The translations under genes were made by a program, and so were the position numbers. Below, piece after piece: positions 26,501-37,214 of a stretch of DNA of 64,000 nucleotides; within the stretch, counting starts at the first letter, position 1; each line of letters opens with the position of its first letter. The notes under the pieces were generated by a model. That model ran no database searches. It was given only the letters and a program-made list of their open reading frames with translations, and was not told where the DNA came from. The DNA comes from CAVTLG01 sp963735495 (GTDB lineage Bacteria; Chloroflexota; Ktedonobacteria; Ktedonobacterales; Ktedonobacteraceae). Where the stretch lies: positions 868,001 through 932,000 of the forward strand of contig CAVTLG010000014.1 in the NCBI GenBank assembly GCA_963735495.1, written 5' to 3'.

Positions 26501-26669
26501 TGGATGACAGTGCTCTCAAACTTTTCTGCGCTATGACTCCCCGTCGATGCCTCGTCACAACATGACAGTTGCTCCAGATGGCAAGCCACCTTCTAAAATC
26601 TCATCTCATCTCATCCCTGGAATCGGCGCTTATGAGAAACGGATGACTGAAGTCGCCAGTACAGGGAGG

Positions 26670-26698
26670 TTGACAGGTTGAGGCTAAATTGGTAGGGT
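26670..26698 (+). promoter_or_regulatory. Sigma-70-type promoter
   Basis: TTGACA (26670-26675), 17 bp, TAGGGT (26693-26698). It precedes the small frame at 26727 and the glycosidase gene. Confidence 0.5.
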
Positions 26699-26726
26699 AA
26701 AGCTTATTACATTAGGAGGTCTCTCC

Positions 26727-26885
26727 ATGCAAGAAGCGCAATGTTTCGTGAATGAACGATGGGATTACCCGAGGATTATAGCTGGATGCCAGGAAGGTGG
26801 GCTGGAGTATCTGGGGTGGCCGAATGCAGGACAATCGAAAACTCGAGGGTCGTTGGAATGCTACGGAGGGCTGCTATGTCACTGA
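26727..26885 (+). CDS. Possible short leader ORF
   Basis: 52 codons from an ATG with a perfect AGGAGG at 26714-26719. The frame ends at TGA 26883-26885, overlapping the ATG of the glycosidase (26876) by 10 bases, as in translational coupling. The product resembles no family known to me. It may be a leader peptide that couples translation, or only the region used before the true start. Confidence 0.3.
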   Translation: MQEAQCFVNERWDYPRIIAGCQEGGLEYLGWPNAGQSKTRGSLECYGGLLCH

Positions 26886-28856
26886 TTGAGGCGACCGCTA
26901 CGACCGTTCCATTGTTAGCGGTCCAAAATAAGAAGCCAATCGATCTCGGGTGTGGACGTCTCTCTGCCAGCGTGAGCGCCGATGGACAAATTCTCTCGCT
27001 CAACGGCTACCATCCACAGGTTGGATTTGTCACGCTGACGCCCATTGAACAATTTCCCGGCACGCAGTTTTACCATCCTGCTTTTGTGCGTCGCTATCGC
27101 CGCAGCCTCATCGATCTTGCAGAACAGACCCGACATGGCTTTGGTTTGCGTGCACGGGGAGAGGTTCAACAGCAAACGCTGCACCTGCTAGAGAAAAGCG
27201 TCCCGTTATTGCGCTATCGCCTGGCGACGCTGGAAGTCTCTTCACTTTTTCTGGTGGGGGATAGTGAAGGTTCTAGTTACCTGATCAACCAGATTGAAAT
27301 CGCTAATACGGGCGAGACAGCCGCCATTTTCCCCTATGCATTCGGTGGAACATGGAGCATGAACCGCTGTAGCTATGCTCAGCTTACCGAAGCCGGACCG
27401 ATCCCTATGCCGCCACTGGAGAACGCCCTGGCGGTCCGAGAGAATCACCTCTCGATTGTAAATAGTCATCTCCCTGCCAGAGCAGATGTCTTTCTGTTTG
27501 ACAACGGGAACCCGCTGCCACTGTCTCCCGCGCACGAGACCGCAGTCGAACCGGTAAGCTATACTCACCATGGAGAGATCCACCTGGCAAAGGGAGAGAG
27601 GCGTTTGCTGACCATCGTCTATATCCTTATGCCATCGGCAGAAGAGCCATTGCCCATCTCTGCCTCTCAGGCCGCAGCATGGAGCAAAGCAGCACAGGCT
27701 GCGCTCCCTCACTGGAAGCCGTGGAAGGACGAAACAGCGGCCTTTATTGTTCAGCGCAATATGGACTATATCCTCTCTTGCTGTGCAGTACCGGTGACCG
27801 ATGAGCATATCTGTGTCATCACCGATCACCAACTGCTGCCACTGGCCTGGAATAGGGACGTCTATTACATGATCCACTTGTTGCAGGTCGCTGAGCAGCA
27901 GAGCGAGCAAGTCGTTGAAGCTAGCTGGCAACCAGCATGGCGCGAGAAGGTCCAACGTGTTGTCAGGGGCCATCTGCTCTGGACGTTTGAGACGGCTCAG
28001 CGTCCCCAGCGCTACTGGGGACGCGCCTATCTGACGACTGGATATAGCAAAGATGCTGCCTTTGAGCTCGAACGAGCAATGTTATCCTCTGCTGGAGCTG
28101 TGCGACTACTGCATGCGTTTCGCAGATGAAGCTCTATTCAGGCGGGTTTCTCCCCAGGTCAATGAGATCCTGGATATGCTCATGGAGTACAAGGATGCTC
28201 ATGTATGGCTCTTCAAAACCGGGCAGACGCCCGCAGACGATGTCGTCAAGTATCCTTATCATTTCTCCAGTCATGTGGTGCTCTGGTGGACGCTCAAACA
28301 GCTCGCGTCCGTTCAGGAGAAGATGCCGTTTACGACGCACGATCTTGCGACCTGGGCTGAAAACGTGCGCCAGGCTTGCTTTGCTGCCTTCAGGACGGAA
28401 CGTGAGGGGAAGGCCGTGTTCGCCTATGTGACGGATCTGCAGGGGCACTACCGACTGTACCATGACGCCAATGATCTGCCGACGGTCTATGCCCCCGTCT
28501 GGGAATTTTGTCACCCGCACGATGAGCTATGGAACCAGACGCTGCAATTTGCCTTCAGCACGTCCAATAAAGGCGGCTTCTATCCCGGTGTCTTCGGGGG
28601 TCTTGGGTCCGTGCATACTCCTCATCCCTGGCCGCTTGGTGATGTACAAGAGCTGCTCTATGCGCAGGTGCTTGGCGATCAAGAACGCTGGCAACGTATG
28701 TGGCAGAGGCTCAAACAGGTCGTGCAATGGGATGGTCTATTCTCTGAAGCCATCAACGAGGAGACGGGGCAGGTAGCGTCAAGGCATTGGTTTTCCTGGC
28801 CGGGTGCCTTCCTTTCCACTGTTTTGCTTGATCCGGGGAACCGCTCAATGAGGTGA
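26876..28856 (+). pseudogene. Six-hairpin glycosidase (GH125-like), frameshifted
   Basis: ATG at 26876 has CGGAGG 6 bases upstream; an in-frame longer start exists at 26759. The N-terminal half is a beta-rich domain and the C-terminal half an (alpha/alpha)6 barrel with LLPLAWNRDVYYMIHLLQ, YSKDAAFEL, VYAPVWEFC and HTPHPWPLGDVQE, resembling exo-alpha-mannosidases of GH125 and relatives. The frame breaks after DAAFELE; skipping one base at 28070 restores NEQCYPLLELCDYCMRFADE and the gene continues to 28856. The break lies in GCTCGAAC (28066-28073). Substrate unknown; family assignment is moderate. Confidence 0.75.
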
Positions 28857-28891
28857 GAATTTCATTTTTGAGGTGAGCTTCGGTTGCTCCA

Positions 28892-28927
28892 GGTATAATG
28901 ATCCCCGCAAAGTGGGACCATTATACC
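28892..28927. terminator. Hairpin between convergent genes
   Basis: GGTATAATG and CATTATACC pair perfectly; after one mismatch TCCC pairs with GGGA, giving 13 of 14 pairs. It lies between the converging glycosidase and esterase genes, consistent with a two-way terminator, although no T-run follows. Confidence 0.5.
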
Positions 28928-28963
28928 CACGCGTGGTTCATACACGTGCGCCTTCAGCGCAAG

Positions 28964-29660
28964 CTAGCGTAGACCTTCCCACAACATGCGCTCGGCGGAG
29001 CGGGGGTCTTGCACAAGGTCAGAACTTGTATTGAAGCGCATTGTTGCGCGCTGTTCCAGGTCATACTGCGTCCAGCCGGGGTCGCCGTGTGTAGCAAAAC
29101 TTACCCAGGCAGTATGCATCGCGTCCGCAATCTGCTGCGGAGGATTGTCTCCCAGGAGTGCATCCATCTCTCCGATATCGAGGGTATCGAAGACGAATGG
29201 AATCTCCAGGGTGTGGCACGCGCCGAGGCGACCATCGAACTTTGGCGACCGCCACGCAAACTCGTACGTGTAGGTGGTTCCATGGTTCCGCGCGTGGGCC
29301 TCGGCCAGGCGGATAGCGGGAATGCGGAAAAACCAGTCGGTGACAATGGCCTCAAATACATCACCAGCATTGGCGCCGGGCCGTGTTGCGCGATAGGTGG
29401 CCAGCGTCTCTGCCACCGGCAATCCATAGGCTGCAATGGTTCCGGCCAGAATTTCCTCGGTTATGAAGTTGATCGAGCCGTTAGGAACCATAAATAGGCG
29501 CTCCTCCTCAGTATTCGTTCCAACCATGACTTCAATTGCCGCGCCAGACCCGGCAGCGATGCGATCAATCGGGCGAGCAGGCAGTACCTCTCCGTCAATC
29601 ACCGGCTCGAAAGGCATCAAAGAAAGAGAGCAGTTGGCGTGGTGCAGTTGTGAGCAATAA
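28964..29660 (-). pseudogene. Type B carboxylesterase, C-terminal fragment
   Basis: From FEPVIDGEVLPARPIDRIAA onward the sequence follows the C-terminal half of para-nitrobenzyl-type carboxylesterases: VGTNTEEERLF, and HTLEIPFVFDTL containing the catalytic His region (ACHTLEIPF). The N-terminal half with the nucleophilic Ser (GESAG) is absent. The upstream sequence belongs to a truncated IS4 transposase, so an IS-mediated rearrangement removed the 5' half. No matching N-terminal half is found elsewhere in the window. Confidence 0.85.
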
Positions 29661-29672
29661 AAGCCATCGCGC

Positions 29673-30572
29673 TCATTCCAACTGTTCAGATGATGCCGTG
29701 CGTCCGTCATCTTTCGCTTCTTTTTCAATTTTTTCCTGACGCTTCTTCGTAACCTCATCTGAAAGACAAATCATAAGAAGTCGTGCAGAAAGATGATCTT
29801 GTTTTCCGACGACGACTCCGTGCTCTATCACCTTTCCTGGCTGACGAGGGAGTAAACCACGTAAATCAAATTTATGCCCACTGTGCGTGTATAAATTGCA
29901 TTGAGTGTTAAAACGAGTGACGCCATAGCGTCTTTTCCCTTCTTCATCCCGCTTTCTCCACTGCTTTATGCGTGATAGGAAAAAATAGGCTAAATCGGCA
30001 ACGTAGAGTGATCCTCCTGGTACTGGTATATCTTGAAACGGCCCTTTTGAGTTATGTACCTTTCCATCAGTAAATCGTGGCCCTTGCAGTTCTCCGCTCT
30101 TGATATCCCACCTCACATGCATCTTGAGAGCCGCCTTGCTTGCTCCTGTGCTTCCTCCACATCCTTCCCATACCTCCTCTAGTTCAGGAGGTAATGAGAT
30201 CACTGTGCTATCTTCCAGAATAACCGCTTGAAATCTTTTTAAGACTGGAATATCTGCTGCTTCAGTTTTCATGGCATAACTTGTAACTTTTTCTCCTATC
30301 TTCCATAAAAATTCTGCTGCCTCTTTTGTAAAACGTTGACTTAATCCTGATTCTGTAATCTCTAAGTCACAATTTTGAGCCATTTGGGTGAGCTGTCCTA
30401 GCGTCGCATCCCCTTTAGAAAGCCACCCAAACACCAGTGTTTGTACAAAATTACTTCCTGTTACCCCTTCTTTACGCTCTCTTCGAACAAAACCTGTTTT
30501 CTTAGCTAGTTCATTTGCCTGTGGCCCCATTATTTCTCTCAAGGCTTCTTCAAACTGTGATACACTCATCAT
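29673..30572 (-). mobile_element. IS4-family transposase, C-terminally truncated
   Basis: The ATG at 30572 has GAGGAGA upstream. The protein has the IS4 N-terminal helix (FEEALREIMG) and two of three catalytic acids: Asp in AVILEDSTVI and Asp in LYVADLAYF. The third (Glu in the Y-(2)-R-(3)-E-(6)-K region) is missing because the frame stops after KEAKDDGRTASSEQLE. It should be inactive. The 3' break is at the esterase fragment; the 5' side abuts a beheaded helicase gene. I could not identify terminal inverted repeats with certainty. Confidence 0.85.
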
Positions 30573-30661
30573 TGTGATGCTTCTCCTCGCCATGGGTATG
30601 TTCATTTTTTTCCATGATGTCAGATGGAGCATCACTTTGTCACCTTCTTGGCCTTAACTTA

Positions 30662-31004
30662 ATGCGTATGGGGGGACCACTTTCCTTCCCCTCCAGAACC
30701 ACCCAAAGATCTCGCCAGCTCTGATGATCTGGTACAAGCTGAGCAGGTAATAGCTTGTGCCGACCTGTATCTGTGGCTAGCGCGCACTCCTGAGTTTCGA
30801 CCATTTGGTCCATGCTATGAAGAGATCCGCGGAGCTCGCTATGCTCTCGCAGTGCAAATTGATCAAGCTCTCCTCTCTCGGCTGGATACTCGCAAGAGAT
30901 GCGCCTCTTGTGGGCGTGCCCTTCCCCTTCACCATCACTACCGGCTCTGTGAGAACTGCTACCTGGATCGCCGCTATGACTACTGGGATGATGATGTAAC
31001 CTAG
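30662..31004 (+). pseudogene. SUV3-like RNA helicase, C-terminal fragment
   Basis: An uninterrupted frame without a start codon reads ACADLYLWLARTPEFRPFGP, then RYALAVQIDQALLSRLDTRK, followed by a zinc ribbon CASCG/CENCY and an acidic end, with TAG at 31002-31004. LYLWL and the following helix match the C-terminal domain of SUV3-type helicases; bacterial members often end in such a zinc ribbon. The helicase core is missing because the gene is cut by the IS4 remnant. Confidence 0.6.
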
Positions 31005-31329
31005 CGAAAGGTGTACAGTGGTCACGGAGCAGACTATGACCTCGCAGCATGACCTCTGGCACATCCCCTCCACTCGCAGCTCGCCTATACTCTTATCAGA
31101 AATCAAGAGCGGTGTTTTTAAAGGGATGGAGTAGTGGCCGTCTTCTTGCCCTCTGGGAGCCGACCTCAGTACTATTTTGCCAGACCGCGCAAATCATGCT
31201 AAAAAAGGCTCAACCATTCTTTAGAGCTTTTATATTGATAATGAAGAATAAAAATATTCAATCGGAAGAAAACGGCGGAGAAGCAGAAATGTCTCTTCTA
31301 TTGTATGGAACAAAATTGGTAAAAGGTGT
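31005..31329. other. Intergenic, AT-rich toward its right end
   Basis: 325 bases. The last 130 bases are AT-rich and probably hold the promoter of the GH113-like gene. No gene is seen. Confidence 0.4.
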
Positions 31330-32505
31330 ATGAAGAATATCCTTCAAAGCAGAAGTTTTTTTCTCTTGATGCTGGTGATTATTATTGTGGTGTGCACATC
31401 GCTGGTGTACCGCGTATTTAGCGTAGGGAGTGTAGCCGCCGATCGCCTCCTGCAAGCGAGCATAACGTCGGGCGCGACCCATGCTCTTACAGCCACGGCG
31501 CGACCCGGAGCTACGTTGCCTCCTGCGCTCGGCATGTGTCATCTCAAGGGACGAAATTTTCAGATGGGCATAGCCTTTCCTGAGTGGAGTCCCGCAGGCT
31601 ATGGTGGTGGTGATCAGCAGTGGTTAAGCGAATTGCCTCAGATGCGCGCGCAGACCTCCGCCTGCTGGGTTGAGATGCCGGTATTATTTAGTCAGGCCTC
31701 GCTCAACGCAACGGTCGTTACCACTGGCGTTGGCACACCTTCGCTCTCTTCATTTCGCTCTGGTATTCGTTTTGCGCACGCCGAGGGTTTGCATGTATTT
31801 GTGACCTTCCTGCTTCAACCTGGCGGATCGCATCCGTGGGCGGGTGCGATCCAGCTTACGACCTACACGCAAGAACGGGCCTGGTTTACGAGCTACTGGC
31901 ACGCCATCCAACCCTATCTCCAGGTTGCGCAACAGGAGGATGCGGAGCAACTGGCGCTCGGGACCGAAGAAGAGTGGTTACAGGAAAACGCCCCTGCTGA
32001 TCTGTGGAATACGCTCATCACCAATGTGAGCGGCGTCTACTCCGGGACGTTGACCTATGATATCAACTGGACCTCGCTGGCCATGAAAATACCGACCTGG
32101 ATGCATAACAGCGCTTTAAAAATAATTGGAGTCTCCGCTTATGTGCCTCTTGTTGACACGGCTGAGAGAGTTGATCCGCAGCGTATTTCTTCACTCTGGG
32201 CGGCGACGGTCAAGCAAAAACTTGATACATTTGCCCTTGAACTCGGCGAATCTGTGTTTATCTCCGAAATCGGTTATCGCAACAGTTCAGATGCCCTCTA
32301 TCAACCGTGGCTGACGCAGACTTCGGCACCGACTGATCCAGCAGAGCAGGCCGCTGCCTGCGGCGCGGTGCTCACGAATGTCTTTCATGATAAGTATATC
32401 CTGGGTAGCTTTTTCTGGGGATGGGATAACGTGGAGGCTTTTAGTCTCAAGGGCTCTCAGGCTGCAAGCGCTATTCAAACACAGTATCAATCTTTACAGG
32501 CATAG
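31330..32505 (+). CDS. Membrane-anchored or secreted GH113-like glycoside hydrolase
   Basis: 391 residues. Residues 7-27 (SRSFFLLMLVIIIVVCTSLV) form a signal anchor. The rest is a TIM barrel of the GH113/beta-mannanase type: ALGTEEEW carries the expected acid/base Glu at the end of strand 4, VFISEIGYRN the nucleophile Glu at strand 7, and FFWGWDNVEAF the final substrate-lining strand. GH113 enzymes cleave beta-1,4-mannans; related members act on other glycans. It lies 17 bases before the GT2-PMT polysaccharide synthase, so it probably trims the polysaccharide made by that protein. Confidence 0.7.
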   Translation: MKNILQSRSFFLLMLVIIIVVCTSLVYRVFSVGSVAADRLLQASITSGATHALTATARPGATLPPALGMCHLKGRNFQMGIAFPEWSPAGYGGGDQQWLSELPQMRAQTSACWVEMPVLFSQASLNATVVTTGVGTPSLSSFRSGIRFAHAEGLHVFVTFLLQPGGSHPWAGAIQLTTYTQERAWFTSYWHAIQPYLQVAQQEDAEQLALGTEEEWLQENAPADLWNTLITNVSGVYSGTLTYDINWTSLAMKIPTWMHNSALKIIGVSAYVPLVDTAERVDPQRISSLWAATVKQKLDTFALELGESVFISEIGYRNSSDALYQPWLTQTSAPTDPAEQAAACGAVLTNVFHDKYILGSFFWGWDNVEAFSLKGSQAASAIQTQYQSLQA

Positions 32506-32522
32506 CAGAGGAACCGCACCAC

Positions 32523-35500
32523 ATGGCCGAAACTTCGCAATCACCGTTTGAAATTTCCCGGCCTGAACCTGGATCTGACCAGGCCCAGGCTGTGCCCGAG
32601 ACCCGACGTCCTCGCTCGCCCTTGGAGCGGCGTCCCCAGAGAGTTTCGTTCGTTGCCCAGACACCAGCAGGAGAGCCGGAACAGGCTCGGGAAACAAAGG
32701 GCAGCGCGTCCGCGCGCTCGCAAAATGGCGACAAGGACCTCTCCGCCGTGCCGATCACCGACCAGAGCGAGCCAGGGCTTATCCCTGGCTCTTCATTTGG
32801 GACGGAGCAGAGGCAAAGCCCGGCCTCTGCTGACTCCCAACGGTTGGTGGTACCCTCGCTCGCTGACGTGCCGACCAGACAGGAGCCAGCAATCTCGCTC
32901 GCTGACGTGCCGACCAGGCGCGTGCAAGCTGTTTCTCTGGCTAGTAGCTTGCCGGTCATGCCCATCTCGGTAAACCTGTCGCCTGAGACTCCCCTTCCGG
33001 CTCCGGTAGCACCCCTCGACGAACGCTTGCGCGAGCCGGTCGAACACTATATGCAATGGCTCCAACGCAATAATAGCTTGCAGACTCCCCTCGAAAAATC
33101 CCTGTTATATCGAGAGTCGTCGATGCAAATGCAAAAAGTGGGCAGGAGAGAAGTGCGAACCTTCGCGCCTTTCCAGGCCGATTGGTCCGCGCTGCGGGTC
33201 ATCACGCCTCCTCAGGTGCTTCTGCTCGCGCTTCTGCTGCTCTGCTGGGGAGTGGGTTTCTTTTTCCTGCGTTTGACCATGATCACTGTAAGCCTGGGGC
33301 TGGTAACAGTGCTCTATATTCTCGGCTTTATTACAAGCAGTTTGCTGGCCACCAGCTCCTTCGGTAAAGATTCGGGAGAGAAGATTGACGAAGAGATTAT
33401 TTTGGCCCTGGATAAGCAGGGAGCGACGTGGCCGATGTACACGATCCTCTGTCCGCTCTTCAAAGAGACGGCGGTTGTGCCCCAGTTCGTTGCGGCCATC
33501 AAAGCCTTAAATTATCCTTCTGACAGATTACAGGTGCTTTTCCTGACTGAAGAGATTGACAAAGAGACGCGCGCTGCACTCTATACCATGCAATTGCCGC
33601 CCAACTTTGAGATTTTGACCGTGCCTGCGGGCACGCCGCAGACCAAACCACGCGCTTGCAACTTCGGTCTGCTACAAGCAAAGGGGCAATTTATTGTTAT
33701 TTTCGATGCCGAGGATCAGCCGGAGCCACATCAACTCAAGAAGGCCGTTCTGACCTTTGCCAATCATGGGCCTGAGGTGGCCTGCGTACAGGCAAAGCTC
33801 AACTATTATAACTCCAGACAGAATCTGCTCACCCGCTGGTTCACCGCTGAATATAGCACCTGGTTTGATATTATGTTGCCAGGTCTGCAGCGCAGCGGCC
33901 TGTCGCTTCCGCTCGGCGGTACCTCGAACCATTTCCGCACAGAGGTCTTATGCGCGCTGGGAGGATGGGATGCCTTCAATGTGACCGAAGACTGCGATCT
34001 GGGCCTGCGCATCTCGCAGTACGGTTTAAAAACCTCGGTCCTGGATAGCACAACCTATGAAGAGGCGACCTCGCGCTTTAAAACCTGGCTGTTTCAGCGT
34101 TCGCGCTGGATTAAAGGTTACATGCAGACTTACCTGGTGCATATGCGGCATCCATTGCGCATGTTGCTGCGCGGGCATACGCGCAAATTTCTCTCTTTGC
34201 AGCTTATTGTAGGCGTCTGGACCTTTGTACTGCTTGTCAATCCAGTCATGTGGGCCTTGACACTCTGTTATATCGTCTTGCGCCCTGAGCAGTTGTATCT
34301 CGTACTATTCCCTGGCCCGGTACTCTACATGGGCACCTTCTGCCTCGTCTTTGGCAACTTCTTCTATATTTATATTCACTTTCTTGGCTGTCTGCGCCGC
34401 AAAGAGTATACATTGATCAAGTGGATTCTGCTGCTCCCACTCTACTGGGTGATGATGAGCATCTCGGCGTATATCGCTTTCTATCAGCTTATCGTCAAAC
34501 CGCATTACTGGGAAAAAACGCAGCATGGCAATCACCTGGCCATGAGCGCCAGAACCCAGCAGGAGGGTTTGCCGGGCCTGGTATTGGCTCAGGAGAGACG
34601 CTCTGTAGTAGCCTCGATGCCCACTGCGCAAGTGCAGGCGCTTCGCCTGCTGCGCAGTGGCGGAGTGGCGGCTACTCTAAAATCAACAACCCAGCGTGTC
34701 GTGGCGCTGCGCAGCAGCTTAACCCGCCAGTTGGGGCACCGCGAGCAAGTGCGCAGGTTGCCTCTCGTGCTAGTTCAGGATCGCTGGTTGGTCGCCGTGG
34801 TGATTACAGCGCTCGTGGCCAGCATTACAGCGACGGTCTATTTGTTTCAACACCATGCCATTCTTCTCTATTCGGACGCCTATTTTCACCTGCGTATCGC
34901 CAGGCGTATTTTTGATAGCGCAACGCCGGGCATTGGTCAGCTTGGAACCACCTGGGTGCCTTTGCCTCATCTGCTCATGCTGCCATTTGTCTGGAACGAC
35001 TACCTCTGGCGCAGCGGCCTGGCGGGCAGTATTCCGGCTATGGTTTGCTACGTCGTCTCGGCAATCTACCTCTATCTCTCTGGCAAGCGCCTGACCAGGA
35101 GCGGAGTAGCCAGTTTCATCGGCACACTCGTCTTTGTGCTCAACCCGAATATTTTATACCTGCAAGGGACGCCACTCAGCGAACTGGTGTGTATCGTGAC
35201 GTTTACTATGGGAGGGTATTATTTCCTGGCCTGGGTGCAGGAGAACCGTTTGCGTTCCCTGGTGCTGATGGCTGCGAGCACCTGTCTGGCGACCATGGCC
35301 CGCTATGATGGCTGGTCGCTTTTCGGGGTGCTCTGTCTCCTTGTGCCCGCCGTTGTTCTGCTCAAAAAGCAGCGTTTACGCCAGGCCGAGGGGAGCCTGC
35401 TGGTCTTTCTCTCGCTTGGGGCGCTGGGCATTGTGCTCTGGCTGTTTTACAATCTGATGCTCAGCGGGAACGCGCTCTATTTTCTGAATGGACCATTCTC

Positions 35501-36406
35501 TTCAAAGGTCCAGACGCTGGTCATTCACGGCACGCCAACCGCTCTCTACACCTATCACAATCTCTGGCAGGCGGTGCGCTTTTACTCGCTGAATGTGATT
35601 GAGACGGTCGGGCCGCTCTTTTTGGACTGGGCCTGCTGGGACTGGTGGTTTTCCTGCTGCGTAGACGTTCATTGCTGGATACCCTGGTAATGCTCGTTTT
35701 CTGGGTCCCCTTTGGCTTCTATGTCCTCTCGCTCTACGAAGGGCAGGCCGCGTTGTTTGTGCCTGGCGCGGTTCCCTCGACGGCTTCGTTGCACAATCAG
35801 TTCTTCAATGCACGTTTCGGCTCCGAGGCGGTCGTACCGATCGCGTTGTGTGTCACAACCCTGTTGGCTGGCTGGAAACTTCCGCGCTGGCAGCATCTCG
35901 GGCGCACGCTGGGAGCCAGCGCGGCCCTGATGATGGTCATCGCGCAGGCACTGGTCATCGCCACAGGCGGGATTATCACCCTGGAGGATGGCCTGTATGG
36001 TGTATCCTGTGACGCAACCCATACAATGAATATCTACCTGGCTCAACACTACAACGGAGGAAAAATTCTGGAAGAGGTCTTCAGCTCTCCCGTAGATGGG
36101 TCCGAGGCCAATTTCGATTTCAAAAACATCGTCTGGGAGGGATCGTATAAGCTGTGGCCGCAAGCGCTGGCAGATCCAGCTTCGTACGTGGACTGGATTA
36201 TTGTCAACCCAACTGATCCCAGCGATCTTATCGCGCAACAGGTTCATTTGCAGAGTCCGCAGTTCCAGGCACAGTTTACCCTCGTACTCCAGGAGCCATC
36301 GGGCTGGCGCCTCTATCATAAGATTGGCCTTCCGCCCCTACCGACACGCCCGATTCCCGCGTATCTCCTGACTCAATATCGAGCATGTGATGCCGTTCTC
36401 TCCTGA
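32523..36406 (+). pseudogene. GT2 polysaccharide synthase fused to a PMT/ArnT-like membrane domain, frameshifted
   Basis: Reading through one missing base gives 1294 residues. Residues 1-215 are a disordered Pro/Ser-rich tail with a 13-residue repeat SLADVPTR (23-bp direct repeats at 32856 and 32895). The cellulose-synthase-like GT2 follows: DAEDQPEP, TEDCDLGLRI and QRSRWIKG are the D, D-D and QxxRW motifs, with membrane helices on both sides. A second GT-C half begins SDAYFHLRIARRIF, typical of PMT/ArnT proteins. The first frame fails after VGPLFL near 35624, where one G appears to be missing from TTTTTGG; the second frame resumes as LVVFLLRRRSLLDTLVMLVF. Confidence 0.8.
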
Positions 36407-36463
36407 TACACTGTCACACCTTGGATTGCTCGTACTCCTCGCCGAGAGGGGACACCCCATCTT

Positions 36464-37051
36464 TCAGTCCCGACTCGGCTTTGTGCTGATTCCGGCGATG
36501 ACGAGATCGAGCATGCGGTTGGCCCCATCAGGATCGGACGCATGTTCATTCACCAGGGCGATTCCGTAGACGAGTCGTATCACGTCGAGAATATGGACAT
36601 CCGTTCGGATTTGTTCTGCGGCCTGGGCGCGGAGCAAGAGGACTTCTCCTGCCTCGTGCATCGCTTTGTTCGCAGCAGAGATCCTCGTTCCCGGAACGTG
36701 CTTGGCAGCCATGATGGCTGCTCCCATGCTCCGCCCTCGCGCCGCGAAGTCCATCTGGAGACGAAGCCAGCTCATCAAGGCGTCGAAAGGAACCGGAGCG
36801 CTTGCGAGTTCTTCAGCGTGCGCCCTCAATTCATTGGTCTCATCCAGGAACACGGCTTCAAGGAGATCCTGACGCGTGGGGAAGTGACGGTACAGCGTTC
36901 CGATGGCGACCCCAGCCGACCTGGCAATGTCCTCCAGGACAATGTCAGCGCCGCGCTCGGAGACCGCGACTCGCGCCGTCTTCAGCAGGCTGGCGTAGTT
37001 GCGCTGGGCATCAGCTCGCATGGGGCGGTTGGCTGGTGTTGGCTCGTTCAT
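36464..37051 (-). CDS. TetR-family repressor
   Basis: 195 residues from the ATG at 37051, chosen for AAAGGAGG 8 bases upstream. The helix-turn-helix reads IVLEDIARSAGVAIGTLYRHFPTR (residues about 40-62 in this numbering). The C-terminal domain matches the common TetR_C type that binds small hydrophobic effectors. It is divergent from an epimerase gene; two copies of a 20-bp site in the shared spacer (37096-37150) are probable operators. Confidence 0.9.
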   Translation of the reverse strand: MNEPTPANRPMRADAQRNYASLLKTARVAVSERGADIVLEDIARSAGVAIGTLYRHFPTRQDLLEAVFLDETNELRAHAEELASAPVPFDALMSWLRLQMDFAARGRSMGAAIMAAKHVPGTRISAANKAMHEAGEVLLLRAQAAEQIRTDVHILDVIRLVYGIALVNEHASDPDGANRMLDLVIAGISTKPSRD

Positions 37052-37086
37052 TTCATGCTCCTCCTTTCTCCTAGAGATATTGGTCC

Positions 37087-37150
37087 TTGACAAAGTGAGG
37101 GTTCCTCCGTTAATATATGAGAGGTAAACATGAGGGTTCCTCCGTTAATA
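37087..37150 (+). promoter_or_regulatory. Promoter with two TetR operator repeats
   Basis: TTGACA (37087-37092), 18 bp, TAATAT (37111-37116) drives the epimerase gene. The 20-bp sequence TGAGGGTTCCTCCGTTAATA occurs at 37096-37115, inside the promoter, and again at 37131-37150. Each contains the dyad GAGG-GTT-CCTC. Confidence 0.75.
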
Positions 37151-37214
37151 GAGGGAGGTAGCCTCATTTTATCACATTCACGTTTCATTTTACCAGGAGA
37201 AGGAGAACTTTCTT

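Noticed and set aside
26160..26560. Group II intron or RNase P RNA
   Set aside because: No domain V-like hairpin, reverse transcriptase, or RNase P core sequence was found.
3584..28073. Programmed +1 frameshifting at GCTCGAAC
   Set aside because: The reading phase of the octamer differs in the TetR gene from the other two, and an in-frame copy at 3625-3632 is decoded without a shift, so a slippery signal is unlikely.
30640..31062. 140-residue minus-strand frame
   Set aside because: It is the antisense of the SUV3-like helicase fragment, whose plus-strand frame has clear protein motifs.
36542..37090. 182-residue plus-strand frame
   Set aside because: Antisense shadow of the TetR gene.
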